A stretch of 5,912 bases of DNA from Holosporaceae bacterium (lineage in GTDB: Bacteria > Pseudomonadota > Alphaproteobacteria > UBA3830), in contig JAITRK010000066.1 of the NCBI GenBank assembly GCA_031288435.1, positions 1 through 5,912 of the forward strand. Direction: 5' to 3'. The notes under the pieces were generated by a model. It searched no databases. It worked only from the letters and a program-made list of their open reading frames with translations, and was not told the origin of the DNA. The position numbers were made by a program, and so were the translations under genes. Below, one piece after another: positions 1 through 5,912 of the stretch (its first letter is position 1; each line of letters begins with the position of its first letter).

Positions 1-782
1 TCGCGCTTTATGTTAGAGTTTCCAAGGATTAATCCTGCTATGAAACCGCCAAACGGCGCCGATAATCCGGCGACCTCGGATAAAATAGCGCTTCCCAAAC
101 AAATTCCAAATATCGACATGGTAAGCATTTCCTCATGCTTTTTTATGAAATTCGTTAGTTTGTGAAGGTAATTGCGCAGTGTAAAAAGAAGGAGTACAAA
201 ACCTATTGGGATCACCGACAACAATATAATGTTGGAAATGCTATAGGTAACAGTGGCGCTGTTTGGTGCGTCGTGTCCAAGAAAATTTATGACGATGATC
301 ATGAAAATGGCAACGATATCCTGAGCTACCAACACGCCATAGGTATTTTCTTCTATGCTATCATCGTGCTCCCTGAGATATTTTAAAATGTTGACGGTAA
401 CGGCCGTGGATGATAGTGCCACGCAGAAGGTCATGAGAATTACTTCCGTATTCGAGATTTTCAGTACTCTGCCAACGAGTAACATGGCGGCGTATATAAT
501 CGCCGTCGATAAAATGACGGAAATAACGGATGTTTTCCATATATTCTTTACTTTTTCAAATGAAAGCCCAAGGCCAATGGTAAACAACAGCAGCAGTATT
601 CCCATTTCTGAAAATACTCCTACTACTTCCCTGTCAGTTATGAACTGCATGCAGGAAGGACCGAGCACGATTCCAGCTATTATATAGCCCAAAATTGGGC
701 TATGACCAAAACACGACAGAATCAACCCAGATCCCATTGCGCACAGCACTACCGACGCTATCTGCGTTATAGTCCAACTCAT
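1..782 (-). CDS. Kef-type (CPA2 family) cation/proton antiporter, N-terminal part, cut by window edge
   Basis: Reading leftward from an ATG at 782, an open frame of 260 codons runs off the window, so the 3' end is missing. The product is a multi-pass inner-membrane protein of the CPA2 antiporter family, which exchanges K+ or Na+ for protons. Motifs seen: GHSPILGYIIAGIVLGPS (residues 26-43); SEMGILLLLFTIGLGLSFE (58-76); ALSSTAVTVNIL (122-133); VAQDIVAIF (152-160), whose Q154-D155 pair matches the ion-binding helix of Kef-like members; and PFGGFIAGLILGNS (243-256). A GGGA sequence (complement of 791-794) lies 8 nt before the ATG and supports this start. Whether a C-terminal RCK/TrkA-N domain follows cannot be seen. 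The family is clear, but the ion and any gating ligand are not. It is transcribed away from the biotin genes, and I see no functional link to them. Confidence 0.9.
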   Translation of the reverse strand, partial: MSWTITQIASVVLCAMGSGLILSCFGHSPILGYIIAGIVLGPSCMQFITDREVVGVFSEMGILLLLFTIGLGLSFEKVKNIWKTSVISVILSTAIIYAAMLLVGRVLKISNTEVILMTFCVALSSTAVTVNILKYLREHDDSIEENTYGVLVAQDIVAIFMIIVINFLGHDAPNSATVTYSISNIILLSVIPIGFVLLLFTLRNYLHKLTNFIKKHEEMLTMSIFGICLGSAILSEVAGLSAPFGGFIAGLILGNSNIKR

Positions 783-847
783 GACACAATTCCCGGAACA
801 AAATGCATTTTACAACAGAAATATTTTTTGTTTTTAAAAAAATATTC

Positions 848-870
848 AATAATCATTTTTATCGATTATT
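848..870. promoter_or_regulatory. Inverted repeat AATAATC-N9-GATTATT with embedded BioR-like box
   Basis: The arms AATAATC (848-854) and GATTATT (864-870) are perfect 7-bp inverted repeats with a 9-nt spacer. Overlapping the right arm, TTATCGATTA (859-868) matches the published BioR repressor consensus TTATMKATAA of alphaproteobacterial biotin genes at 9 of 10 positions. It lies 66 nt upstream of the antiporter ATG and about 140 nt upstream of the bioD ATG, a sensible place for an operator controlling one or both genes. The local sequence is so AT-rich that a chance match is quite possible, and no bioR gene is in the window. Confidence 0.25.
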
Positions 871-942
871 TCTTGGAGATTGTTGCAATTGAGCGACACT
901 ATAACCGCCAAACGGCAGAAATTTGCTAAGCAATTATTTTGG

Positions 943-970
943 GAAAGTGCTAAACTTTCGAAGTTCTTCG
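943..970 (+). other. Two adjoining short hairpins in the bioD leader
   Basis: GAAAG (943-947) pairs with CTTTC (955-959) across a 7-nt loop. The next bases, CGAAGTTCTTCG (959-970), form a near-perfect palindrome that can fold as a 4-bp stem with a GTTC tetraloop. They lie 39-66 nt before the bioD ATG. No uninterrupted T-tract follows, so they do not look like an intrinsic terminator. They may be chance structures or leader-RNA folds. Confidence 0.2.
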
Positions 971-1000
971 ATGTTTCTTTTGGTTATTTTAGGTTTTCAC

Positions 1001-1004
1001 AGGA
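1001..1004 (+). promoter_or_regulatory. Ribosome binding site of bioD (AGGA)
   Basis: AGGA, 4 nt before ATG 1009, a short but usable spacing. It supports starting bioD at this ATG rather than at the in-frame TTG at 880. The protein starting here begins directly with the beta strand and P-loop expected at the N-terminus of BioD. Confidence 0.5.
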
Positions 1005-1008
1005 AGAT

Positions 1009-1614
1009 ATGGCTACAAATATTTTTGTTACCGGCACAGATACTGACGTTGGTAAGACAGTGGTTTCTGCATGGCTTTGCCGGCATACCAGTGCGAGCTA
1101 TTGGAAACCGATTCAGACTGGAAGAGATTTTGATAAAGACACGGTCGCAAAATTTTCTCCACATACGGAGATAATTCCAGAAGCATACAAGTTGAAAGCG
1201 CCCCTGGCCCCATATAATGCCGCGAAACTGGAAAATATCGAAATCAATCGGAAGTTATTGGAGAAGAATCTTAAAAACGCAGTCATCGAAGGAGCAGGCG
1301 GAGCTCTTGTTCCCATCACGAAAAATTTTCTCATGGCAGATCTTATAAAAATATGCGACGCAAAAGCGCTGATAGTGGCGAAGTCGAGGCTGGGACTAAT
1401 CAATCATCTGTTGATGACTGTGGAGGTGCTAAAAGCTCGTGGCGTCGACATTCTTGGGATTGTCATAGATGGAGAGATTGAAGAAAACCTGAGGCACACC
1501 ATTGAAGAATTTTCTAAACTAACGATACTCTCTATAATTCCAAGTGGCGATAATCTTGGCGAGATTTTGCAGAGCACCGCTCTGCCACCGGAAATTTTGG
1601 AGATATTAAAATGA
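1009..1614 (+). CDS. bioD: Dethiobiotin synthetase
   Basis: 201 aa, slightly shorter than the E. coli enzyme (about 225). BioD is a cytosolic enzyme that uses ATP and CO2 to close the ureido ring of 7,8-diaminopelargonate, giving dethiobiotin. Seen in the sequence: P-loop GTDTDVGKT (residues 9-17) right after the first strand; WKPIQTG (32-38) with the substrate/CO2-site lysine K33; PLAPYNAA (65-72), the DAPA-binding segment; and EGAGGALVPI (94-103), the second conserved nucleotide/Mg site. The start is ATG 1009, with AGGA upstream. The frame stays open back to TTG 880, but those 43 extra residues match nothing in the family. It is the first gene of the operon. Its TGA overlaps the bioA ATG in an ATGA junction, which implies translational coupling. 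Confidence 0.95.
   Translation: MATNIFVTGTDTDVGKTVVSAWLCRHTSASYWKPIQTGRDFDKDTVAKFSPHTEIIPEAYKLKAPLAPYNAAKLENIEINRKLLEKNLKNAVIEGAGGALVPITKNFLMADLIKICDAKALIVAKSRLGLINHLLMTVEVLKARGVDILGIVIDGEIEENLRHTIEEFSKLTILSIIPSGDNLGEILQSTALPPEILEILK
1599..1602 (+). promoter_or_regulatory. Ribosome binding site of bioA (GGAG) inside bioD
   Basis: GGAG within the last codons of bioD, 8 nt before the bioA ATG at 1611. The spacing is standard, so bioA can recruit ribosomes itself as well as receive them from bioD through the ATGA overlap. Confidence 0.55.
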
Positions 1615-2846
1615 TTTGGAGACCATTTACACAGGAAAAAACGACCCCTTCCTCCGTAAAAATAGTCAGAGGAGACGGCGCCTATCTAATTTCCGAAAAC
1701 GGAACGAAATATCTGGACATGATATCCAGTTGGTTTGTCAATGTTCATGGACATGCTCATCCAGAAATTGCCGAAGCCATAGGTCGTCAGGCGCAGACAC
1801 TGGAACACGTTATTTTTACAAGATTTTCCCACGATCCGGCAGAGAAATTGGTCGAAGACCTGAAACAAATAGTTCCTGGAAAGCTAAGTAGATACTTCTT
1901 CTCGGATAACGGCTCAACGGCAGTGGAAGTGGCGCTGAAAATGGCCTATCAATATTTTAAAAACATTGGAGACCACGACAGAGAGCTTTTCCTTTCTCTT
2001 GAAGGCGGCTACCACGGAGATACGTTTGGCGCCATGAGCGTTGCCGGTGCGAACTCCAAATATCACGCAATTTTTTCACCATTATTTTTTAAAACTATTA
2101 TGGTTGACGTTCCGGAGTATTACGACGGAGTAGCGTCGATTGAAGAAAAAGAAAACGAAATAATCTATAGATTAGGGAAAACTCTGGGAGAAATTGGAAA
2201 TAAAATCTGTGCCGTCATATTGGAACCGTTGCTGCAGGGATCGTTTGGCATGAGGCTCTATCGGCCTGAATTTCTGGAAAAATTGGTGAACATGGTTAGA
2301 GAACACGGTATTCTAGTGATCTTCGATGAGGTGATGACCGGATTTTTTCGCACAGGAAAAATGTTCGCCATGGATCATGTTGGCGTAACTCCGGATTTCG
2401 TCTGTCTCTCCAAAGGACTTACTGGAGGGTTTCTGCCGCTTGCGTTGACGATTACATCGGAAAAAATATATGACGCGTTTCTGTCCGATGACAAAAGAAG
2501 AGCCTTTCTGCACGGACACTCATACACGGCGAATCCAATTGCCTGCGCCGCAGCCAGCAAAGCCTTGGAAATTCTTCTGAGGAAAGAAACCATCGCAAAA
2601 ATATCGGAAATTGAAAAATTCCACAAAACCTATGGCATTCACCGAGCCATCAAAAGAAGAAGTATCGGCACGGTAACGGCTTTTGACGCCGAATCCGAAA
2701 ACAAAGCCAGTTTTGTGGTGGATGTGGCATGGGAAAATGGAATTTTTCTCCGGCCGCTGGGAAAGACAGTCTATCTGTTCCCTCCCTACTGCGTGAGCGA
2801 CGACGATTTGTCTAGAACCTACGATGTGATCAACAAATATCTTTAG
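1611..2846 (+). CDS. bioA: Adenosylmethionine-8-amino-7-oxononanoate aminotransferase (DAPA synthase)
   Basis: 411 aa, class III PLP aminotransferase (E. coli BioA is about 429). It converts 7-keto-8-aminopelargonate to 7,8-diaminopelargonate, with S-adenosylmethionine as the usual amino donor. Seen: WRPFTQ (residues 3-8); ISSWFVNVHGHAHP (38-51), where W41 matches the substrate-pocket tryptophan; SDNGSTAVE (98-106) for PLP phosphate; GGYHGDTFGAMS (132-143) with Y134; FDEVMTGFFRTGK (238-250) with D239 for the PLP ring nitrogen; SKGLTGG (267-273) with Schiff-base K268; HGHSYTANP (301-309); and RPLGKTVYLFPPY (381-393), where R381 fits the substrate-carboxylate arginine. F6 stands where E. coli has Tyr17, and F42 where it has a second Trp. 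The donor could be lysine instead of SAM, as in some Gram-positive enzymes, but sequence alone does not settle this. It lies between bioD and bioB. Confidence 0.95.
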   Translation: MIWRPFTQEKTTPSSVKIVRGDGAYLISENGTKYLDMISSWFVNVHGHAHPEIAEAIGRQAQTLEHVIFTRFSHDPAEKLVEDLKQIVPGKLSRYFFSDNGSTAVEVALKMAYQYFKNIGDHDRELFLSLEGGYHGDTFGAMSVAGANSKYHAIFSPLFFKTIMVDVPEYYDGVASIEEKENEIIYRLGKTLGEIGNKICAVILEPLLQGSFGMRLYRPEFLEKLVNMVREHGILVIFDEVMTGFFRTGKMFAMDHVGVTPDFVCLSKGLTGGFLPLALTITSEKIYDAFLSDDKRRAFLHGHSYTANPIACAAASKALEILLRKETIAKISEIEKFHKTYGIHRAIKRRSIGTVTAFDAESENKASFVVDVAWENGIFLRPLGKTVYLFPPYCVSDDDLSRTYDVINKYL

Positions 2847-2848
2847 GA
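2845..2848 (+). promoter_or_regulatory. Ribosome binding site of bioB (AGGA) overlapping bioA stop codon
   Basis: The bioA stop TAG (2844-2846) runs into TAGGA, so the AGGA core shares two bases with the stop codon and sits 6 nt before the bioB ATG at 2855. A ribosome terminating on bioA would cover this site, an arrangement that suits reinitiation. Confidence 0.6.
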
Positions 2849-2854
2849 ATTATC

Positions 2855-3799
2855 ATGAAACATACTTTTGAGGAAGCAAGCGATATTTTCAACTGTCAGT
2901 TTTTTAAATTGTTGAGAGCGGCACACGAAGTTCATGCGCAAAATTTTGATGAGCAGTCGGTACAGATCAGCGATATTCTGAGCGTGAAAACCGGCGGCTG
3001 TTCCGAAGACTGTGCCTACTGTGCCCAATCCGCCAGGAATGGCTACAAAATGCCAAAACAACCGATGCTGGATCTGGAAACAGTATTGGCAGCGGCTCGC
3101 AAAGCCAAAGAACGCGGTGCCGGTCGTTTCTGCATGAGCGCGTCGGGACGCTGTCCATCGTCCGACGACGAGTTCGAAAAAATATGTGAAATGGTAAGGT
3201 GCGTAAAATCTCTTGGTATGGAAACCTGCGTTACGCTCGGATTTTTAACGGAAGCCCAGGCCATAAAACTAAAAGAATCCGGCTTGGATTACTATAATCA
3301 CAACGTGGACACCTCGCCGGAGTTTTATTCGCAGATCGTTTCCACCAGAACCATGGACGATCGTATTCACACCATAGAAACGGTGCAAAAGGTCGGCATT
3401 AACGTATGTTCCGGAGGCATCGTTGGCATGGGAGAGAGCAATGAAGATAGAATTAGAATGCTGGTTTTGCTCGCGAATCTCGTTGTTCCGCCAAGCTGCG
3501 TGCCACTGAATAAACTGGTAAAAACTCCTGGCTCCCGTGTCGATGATTCAAAACCAATAGATGATTTTGATTTTGTAAGAATGATCGCGCTAGCGCGGAT
3601 TCTGATGCCGAAATCCTATGTAAAAATAGCTGCCGGACGAAATACTCTCTCGGAAGCAGTGCAGGCTCTCTGCATATTTGCCGGCGCAAATGCATTGTTT
3701 TCAGGAGAAAAACTATTGACCGTGGATAATGTGGAGCAAGGGTTCGATTGTAATTTGTTCAGAAAATTAGATATAAAAATAGAACAATATCATGGCTGA
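2855..3799 (+). CDS. bioB: Biotin synthase (radical SAM)
   Basis: 314 aa, within the usual range but shorter than E. coli BioB (346) because the C-terminal tail is short. BioB inserts sulfur into dethiobiotin, using a radical-SAM [4Fe-4S] cluster and a sacrificial [2Fe-2S] cluster. Seen: VKTGGCSEDCAYCAQS (residues 44-59) with cluster ligands C49, C53 and C56; RFCMSASGR (91-99) with C93; METCVTLG (122-129) with C125; YYNHNVDTSPEFY (146-158); INVCSGGIVGMGE (182-194) with C185; and KIAAGRNTL (257-265) with R262. The three cysteines C93, C125 and C185 plus R262 match the four [2Fe-2S] ligands, so the enzyme looks active. The stretch after C93 (SASGRCPSSDDEF) departs from the GAAW-type sequence common in proteobacteria and carries an extra C100. 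The gene starts 8 nt after bioA and its last 8 nt overlap bioF. Confidence 0.96.
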   Translation: MKHTFEEASDIFNCQFFKLLRAAHEVHAQNFDEQSVQISDILSVKTGGCSEDCAYCAQSARNGYKMPKQPMLDLETVLAAARKAKERGAGRFCMSASGRCPSSDDEFEKICEMVRCVKSLGMETCVTLGFLTEAQAIKLKESGLDYYNHNVDTSPEFYSQIVSTRTMDDRIHTIETVQKVGINVCSGGIVGMGESNEDRIRMLVLLANLVVPPSCVPLNKLVKTPGSRVDDSKPIDDFDFVRMIALARILMPKSYVKIAAGRNTLSEAVQALCIFAGANALFSGEKLLTVDNVEQGFDCNLFRKLDIKIEQYHG

Positions 3800-4913
3800 A
3801 GGATTCCGAGATTACATCGAAAATTATCTGAACGATCTGAAAACAAAAAGGTTATATAGGAATCTGAGCACTCAGAATAAAAGTTTGCTCAATTTTTCCA
3901 GCAACGATTATCTCGATCTGTCCAGCAATCCAGATTCCATCGCTGCTGGACATGACGCTGCCAGACTCTATGGATCCGGCAGCACCGGCTCCAGGTTACT
4001 GTCCGGCAACGTGGAGATTTTTGAAAAATTCGAAAAACGAATATCAGCCGATAAAAATTTCGGTTCTTCCCTGATATTTAATTCCGGATTTATCGCTAAT
4101 TCCAGCGTGATATCAGGATTTTGTCTTTCGGAAGCTATTCTAATATTCGATAAATTAAATCACGCCAGCATGTATCATGGAATAAACGCCACTGCAAATG
4201 TAAAACTGGTCAGATATAAGCATTTGAATTACAACGAATTGGAAGACATTCTCAAAAAATACGATTCTTTCAAGCATAAACTTATTGCTTCGGAGACTGT
4301 TTTTGGAATGGACGGAGATATGGCAGACCTGGAAGCTCTATCCTATTTATCTCGGAAATACGGAGCTCTACTGTTTTTGGACGAAGCCCACGCCACCGGA
4401 TTGCATGGGAAAAACGGTCATGGGCTTTCTACTAATTTCAGATGGGACCAAGAATTAACGATCGTTATGGGCACTTTTAGTAAAGCGCTGGCGTCTTCCG
4501 GCGCATATGTTGCGGGAGACAAGCTCCTGAAGGAGTACCTGGTCAACAAATGCAAAGGGTTCATATACTCCACGGCGCTATCGCCATTTTGTTTGGGAGT
4601 CGCGCTGCATAACTGGACTTTGCTGCCACAACTAAACGAAACTAGAAGTCGCATAATTGCGCTTTCCGACAAATTCCGCCTGAATATCGGCAGGTTAGGA
4701 TATAAAATAACTGGACATGGTACTAATATCGTGGCGATTATTTTCGATAGCCTGGCCGAGTTGTATCGGGTCAGCGAAAAGCTTTTGGGAAACGGCGTGC
4801 TGGCCTCGCTGGTCCGGCCACCGACGTCTCCAACGCCAAGAATTAGGTTCGCCGTCAGCGCGGCTCATCGCGAAGAGGATTTCGATGTCGTTCTAGAGGT
4901 TTTGCAACAATGA
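3792..4913 (+). CDS. bioF: 8-amino-7-oxononanoate synthase (KAPA synthase)
   Basis: 373 aa, close to E. coli BioF (384). This PLP-dependent alpha-oxoamine synthase condenses pimeloyl-ACP (or -CoA) with L-alanine to give 7-keto-8-aminopelargonate, releasing CO2. Seen: NFSSNDYLDLS (residues 34-44); GSGSTGSRLLSGN (61-73); LNHASMYHG (122-130), where H124 stacks on the PLP ring; SETVFGMDGD (167-176) with E168; LDEAHATGLHG (196-206) with D197 and H200; GTFSKALASSGAY (227-239) with Schiff-base K231; and LVRPPTSP (340-347). All expected catalytic residues are present. The ATG lies inside the end of bioB (8-nt overlap). No good Shine-Dalgarno sequence precedes it, so expression probably depends on coupling to bioB translation. 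The related enzymes Kbl and HemA are less likely given the neighbours. Confidence 0.95.
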   Translation: MAEGFRDYIENYLNDLKTKRLYRNLSTQNKSLLNFSSNDYLDLSSNPDSIAAGHDAARLYGSGSTGSRLLSGNVEIFEKFEKRISADKNFGSSLIFNSGFIANSSVISGFCLSEAILIFDKLNHASMYHGINATANVKLVRYKHLNYNELEDILKKYDSFKHKLIASETVFGMDGDMADLEALSYLSRKYGALLFLDEAHATGLHGKNGHGLSTNFRWDQELTIVMGTFSKALASSGAYVAGDKLLKEYLVNKCKGFIYSTALSPFCLGVALHNWTLLPQLNETRSRIIALSDKFRLNIGRLGYKITGHGTNIVAIIFDSLAELYRVSEKLLGNGVLASLVRPPTSPTPRIRFAVSAAHREEDFDVVLEVLQQ

Positions 4914-5500
4914 TTTATCTGCTATGTCACGGATTTGGCTTTTCAAACGAGTACTGGAGAAATCTAGCTCCGTTGCTTGACGGAGATGTTGTGTTTTTTG
5001 GAAATAATTTCGATGAAAGCGCTAAATGCGTGGGAATCGGGCATTCCATCGGGTTTCAAAAGTTAAATAACTCAGGAATAAAATTCGATTTTTTGATAGG
5101 ATTACAGGGATTTACGAATTTTTGCGGTAATAATCGCGATCTAAAAAAAATTCGTGAAAAAAATCTCGATTACCTGATAGGAATGCTCGAGAAAGATCCG
5201 CGAAAAACATTAAAATTTTTTTACGATACCTGCAGATATCCGGACGAAATTCCGGAGAACATCGCTGTCGGCGATCTAGCGACCGATTTGGTGAACATGA
5301 AAAAATCATACGATCACTGCGGCTGTCCAACTTTGGTTATCGGCAGCGACCAGGACGAGATTGTTCCAACGTCTATCCTGGATGATAATTTTCGGGACAA
5401 AAAAAACGTGATTGTCGAACAAATAAACGGCGCTTATCATTCGCTTGGGTTCCACAAACCAAGAGAAGTTTTTGAAAAAATAAAAAAATTTTGCAGATAA
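4910..5500 (+). CDS. Short BioH-like alpha/beta hydrolase, probable pimeloyl-ACP methyl ester esterase
   Basis: 196 aa alpha/beta hydrolase with no signal peptide. The catalytic triad is readable: nucleophile S46 in GIGHSIG (residues 42-48), D149 in GSDQDEIVP (145-153), and H177 in GAYHSLGFHKP (174-184). The oxyanion HGFG is at 7-10. Placed between bioF and bioC, it fits the esterase that demethylates pimeloyl-ACP methyl ester, ending the BioC cycle and releasing pimeloyl-ACP for BioF; this role is inferred from context and triad. It is much shorter than E. coli BioH (256 aa): only about 38 residues separate the HG motif from the serine, against roughly 60 in BioH, and the lid region is reduced. 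It may belong to one of the non-BioH isofunctional groups (such as BioG) or to a separate lineage, so no symbol is given. Start: the ATG overlaps the bioF TGA (ATGA), with AGAGG at 4895-4899, 10 nt upstream. Confidence 0.8.
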   Translation: MIYLLCHGFGFSNEYWRNLAPLLDGDVVFFGNNFDESAKCVGIGHSIGFQKLNNSGIKFDFLIGLQGFTNFCGNNRDLKKIREKNLDYLIGMLEKDPRKTLKFFYDTCRYPDEIPENIAVGDLATDLVNMKKSYDHCGCPTLVIGSDQDEIVPTSILDDNFRDKKNVIVEQINGAYHSLGFHKPREVFEKIKKFCR

Positions 5501-5912
5501 AAGAAAAAATCAAACTCTCATTTAATGAAGCGTGCAAAACCTACGATTCCGTGGCCGATGTTCATATTCTATCGTCCGCTCATTTGGCCGGCATGCTCAA
5601 AGAACTGAATTTATCTCCAGGAAGCGTTCTTGACATAGGCTGCGGCACAGGAAATACCTCCGCCGAATTGATAAAAGCATACCCAAATGCCTATTATACC
5701 ATCTGCGACCTTTCGGAAAATATGGTTAGACACGCTCTGCTGAAGATACCAGAAGCTCGAACCATTGTTGGTGACGCAGAAAAGTATAATTTCATGGAAA
5801 ATTACGATCTCGGCATATCGAATTTGGCAATGCAGTGGTTCGAGTCCATTGATCTGTTTCTGGAAAAGATTTTGAAAAATTGCCATTGTTTCGCATTCTC
5901 GACACTATTGGA
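5491..5912 (+). CDS. bioC: Malonyl-ACP O-methyltransferase, N-terminal part, cut by window edge
   Basis: 140 codons of an open frame that runs off the right edge; E. coli BioC is about 251 aa, so a little over half is present. BioC uses SAM to methylate the free carboxyl of malonyl-ACP, priming pimelate synthesis by the fatty-acid cycle. Seen: SFNEACKTYDSVADVH (residues 10-25), the typical BioC N-terminal helix; VLDIGCGTGN (46-55), SAM motif I; CDLSENM (72-78) with acidic D73; VGDAEKY (93-99) with D96; and NLAMQWFES (111-119), which matches the SNLAVQW signature of BioC. The frame has no ATG before codon 35, which lies beyond the conserved N-terminal helix. The best start is therefore TTG 5491, giving MQIKEKIKLSF and a 10-nt overlap with the esterase gene. 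No clear Shine-Dalgarno sequence precedes it. Confidence 0.88.
   Translation, partial: MQIKEKIKLSFNEACKTYDSVADVHILSSAHLAGMLKELNLSPGSVLDIGCGTGNTSAELIKAYPNAYYTICDLSENMVRHALLKIPEARTIVGDAEKYNFMENYDLGISNLAMQWFESIDLFLEKILKNCHCFAFSTLL

Larger units (their letters stand above)
783..1008. promoter_or_regulatory. Divergent intergenic region between antiporter gene and biotin operon
   Basis: This 226-nt gap separates two divergently transcribed genes and must carry the promoter of the biotin operon and probably that of the antiporter. It is very AT-rich around 820-870 (runs of T and A). The best -10-like hexamer for the operon is TATAAC at 900-905, but no good -35 sits 16-18 nt before it, so no promoter is called firmly. 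A 7-bp inverted repeat lies at 848-870 and short hairpins at 943-970. I find no convincing BirA-type operator (TTGTAAACC with its inverted partner). I see no credible gene here: the open frame from TTG 880 is only an upstream extension of bioD. Confidence 0.55.

Noticed and set aside
805..850. Possible intrinsic terminator or BirA operator in the T/A-rich tract
   Set aside because: No GC-rich stem precedes the T or A runs, and neither half of the TTGTAAACC-type BirA site has a proper inverted partner.
162..929. Three plus-strand open frames opposite and beside the antiporter gene
   Set aside because: The first two are antisense to clear antiporter motifs on the minus strand. The third spans the antiporter start and the AT-rich gap. 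None has family motifs.
880..1008. 43-residue N-terminal extension of BioD from an in-frame TTG at 880
   Set aside because: The extension has no BioD-like sequence. BioD normally begins a few residues before the P-loop, and ATG 1009 has AGGA upstream.
1..1008. Functional link between the Kef-type antiporter and biotin synthesis
   Set aside because: The genes are divergent, the antiporter is a general ion-homeostasis protein, and nothing in the sequence beyond the shared intergenic region ties the two together.
5611..5886. 91-codon minus-strand open frame at the right end
   Set aside because: It lies antisense to the SAM-binding region of bioC, which shows clear motif conservation on the plus strand.

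Overview
The window holds a tightly packed, apparently complete biotin biosynthesis operon on the plus strand, read bioD-bioA-bioB-bioF-(short BioH-like esterase)-bioC. Divergent to it, on the minus strand, is the 5' part of a Kef-type cation/proton antiporter gene. The DNA is AT-rich and coding-dense. The BioB and BioF residues are proteobacterial in style, and the regulatory gap has a weak BioR-like (alphaproteobacterial) box. Together these loosely suggest an AT-rich, possibly host-associated alphaproteobacterium. That is an inference: no rRNA or other marker gene is present.

Layout: 1-782 (minus) is the first 260 codons of a CPA2/Kef antiporter, cut by the window edge. 783-1008 is an AT-rich divergent intergenic region with a 7-bp inverted repeat, short leader hairpins and no convincing promoter. 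From 1009 onward six genes follow with almost no spacing. bioD/bioA overlap by 4 nt (ATGA), bioA/bioB are 8 nt apart with the bioB ribosome binding site on the bioA stop codon, bioB/bioF overlap by 8 nt, bioF/esterase overlap by 4 nt (ATGA), and esterase/bioC overlap by 10 nt if bioC starts at TTG 5491. bioC runs off the right edge after 140 codons. No terminator is visible.

Pathway logic (known for the families): BioC methylates malonyl-ACP so that fatty-acid synthase can build pimeloyl-ACP methyl ester. A BioH-type esterase removes the methyl group. BioF makes KAPA, BioA makes DAPA, BioD closes the ureido ring to dethiobiotin, and BioB inserts sulfur to give biotin. All six steps are encoded here and all expected catalytic residues are readable, so the cluster looks functional. 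The unusual points are the gene order, the very compact esterase in the BioH slot, and the non-ATG start of bioC. I found no mobile element, CRISPR array, tRNA or rRNA.
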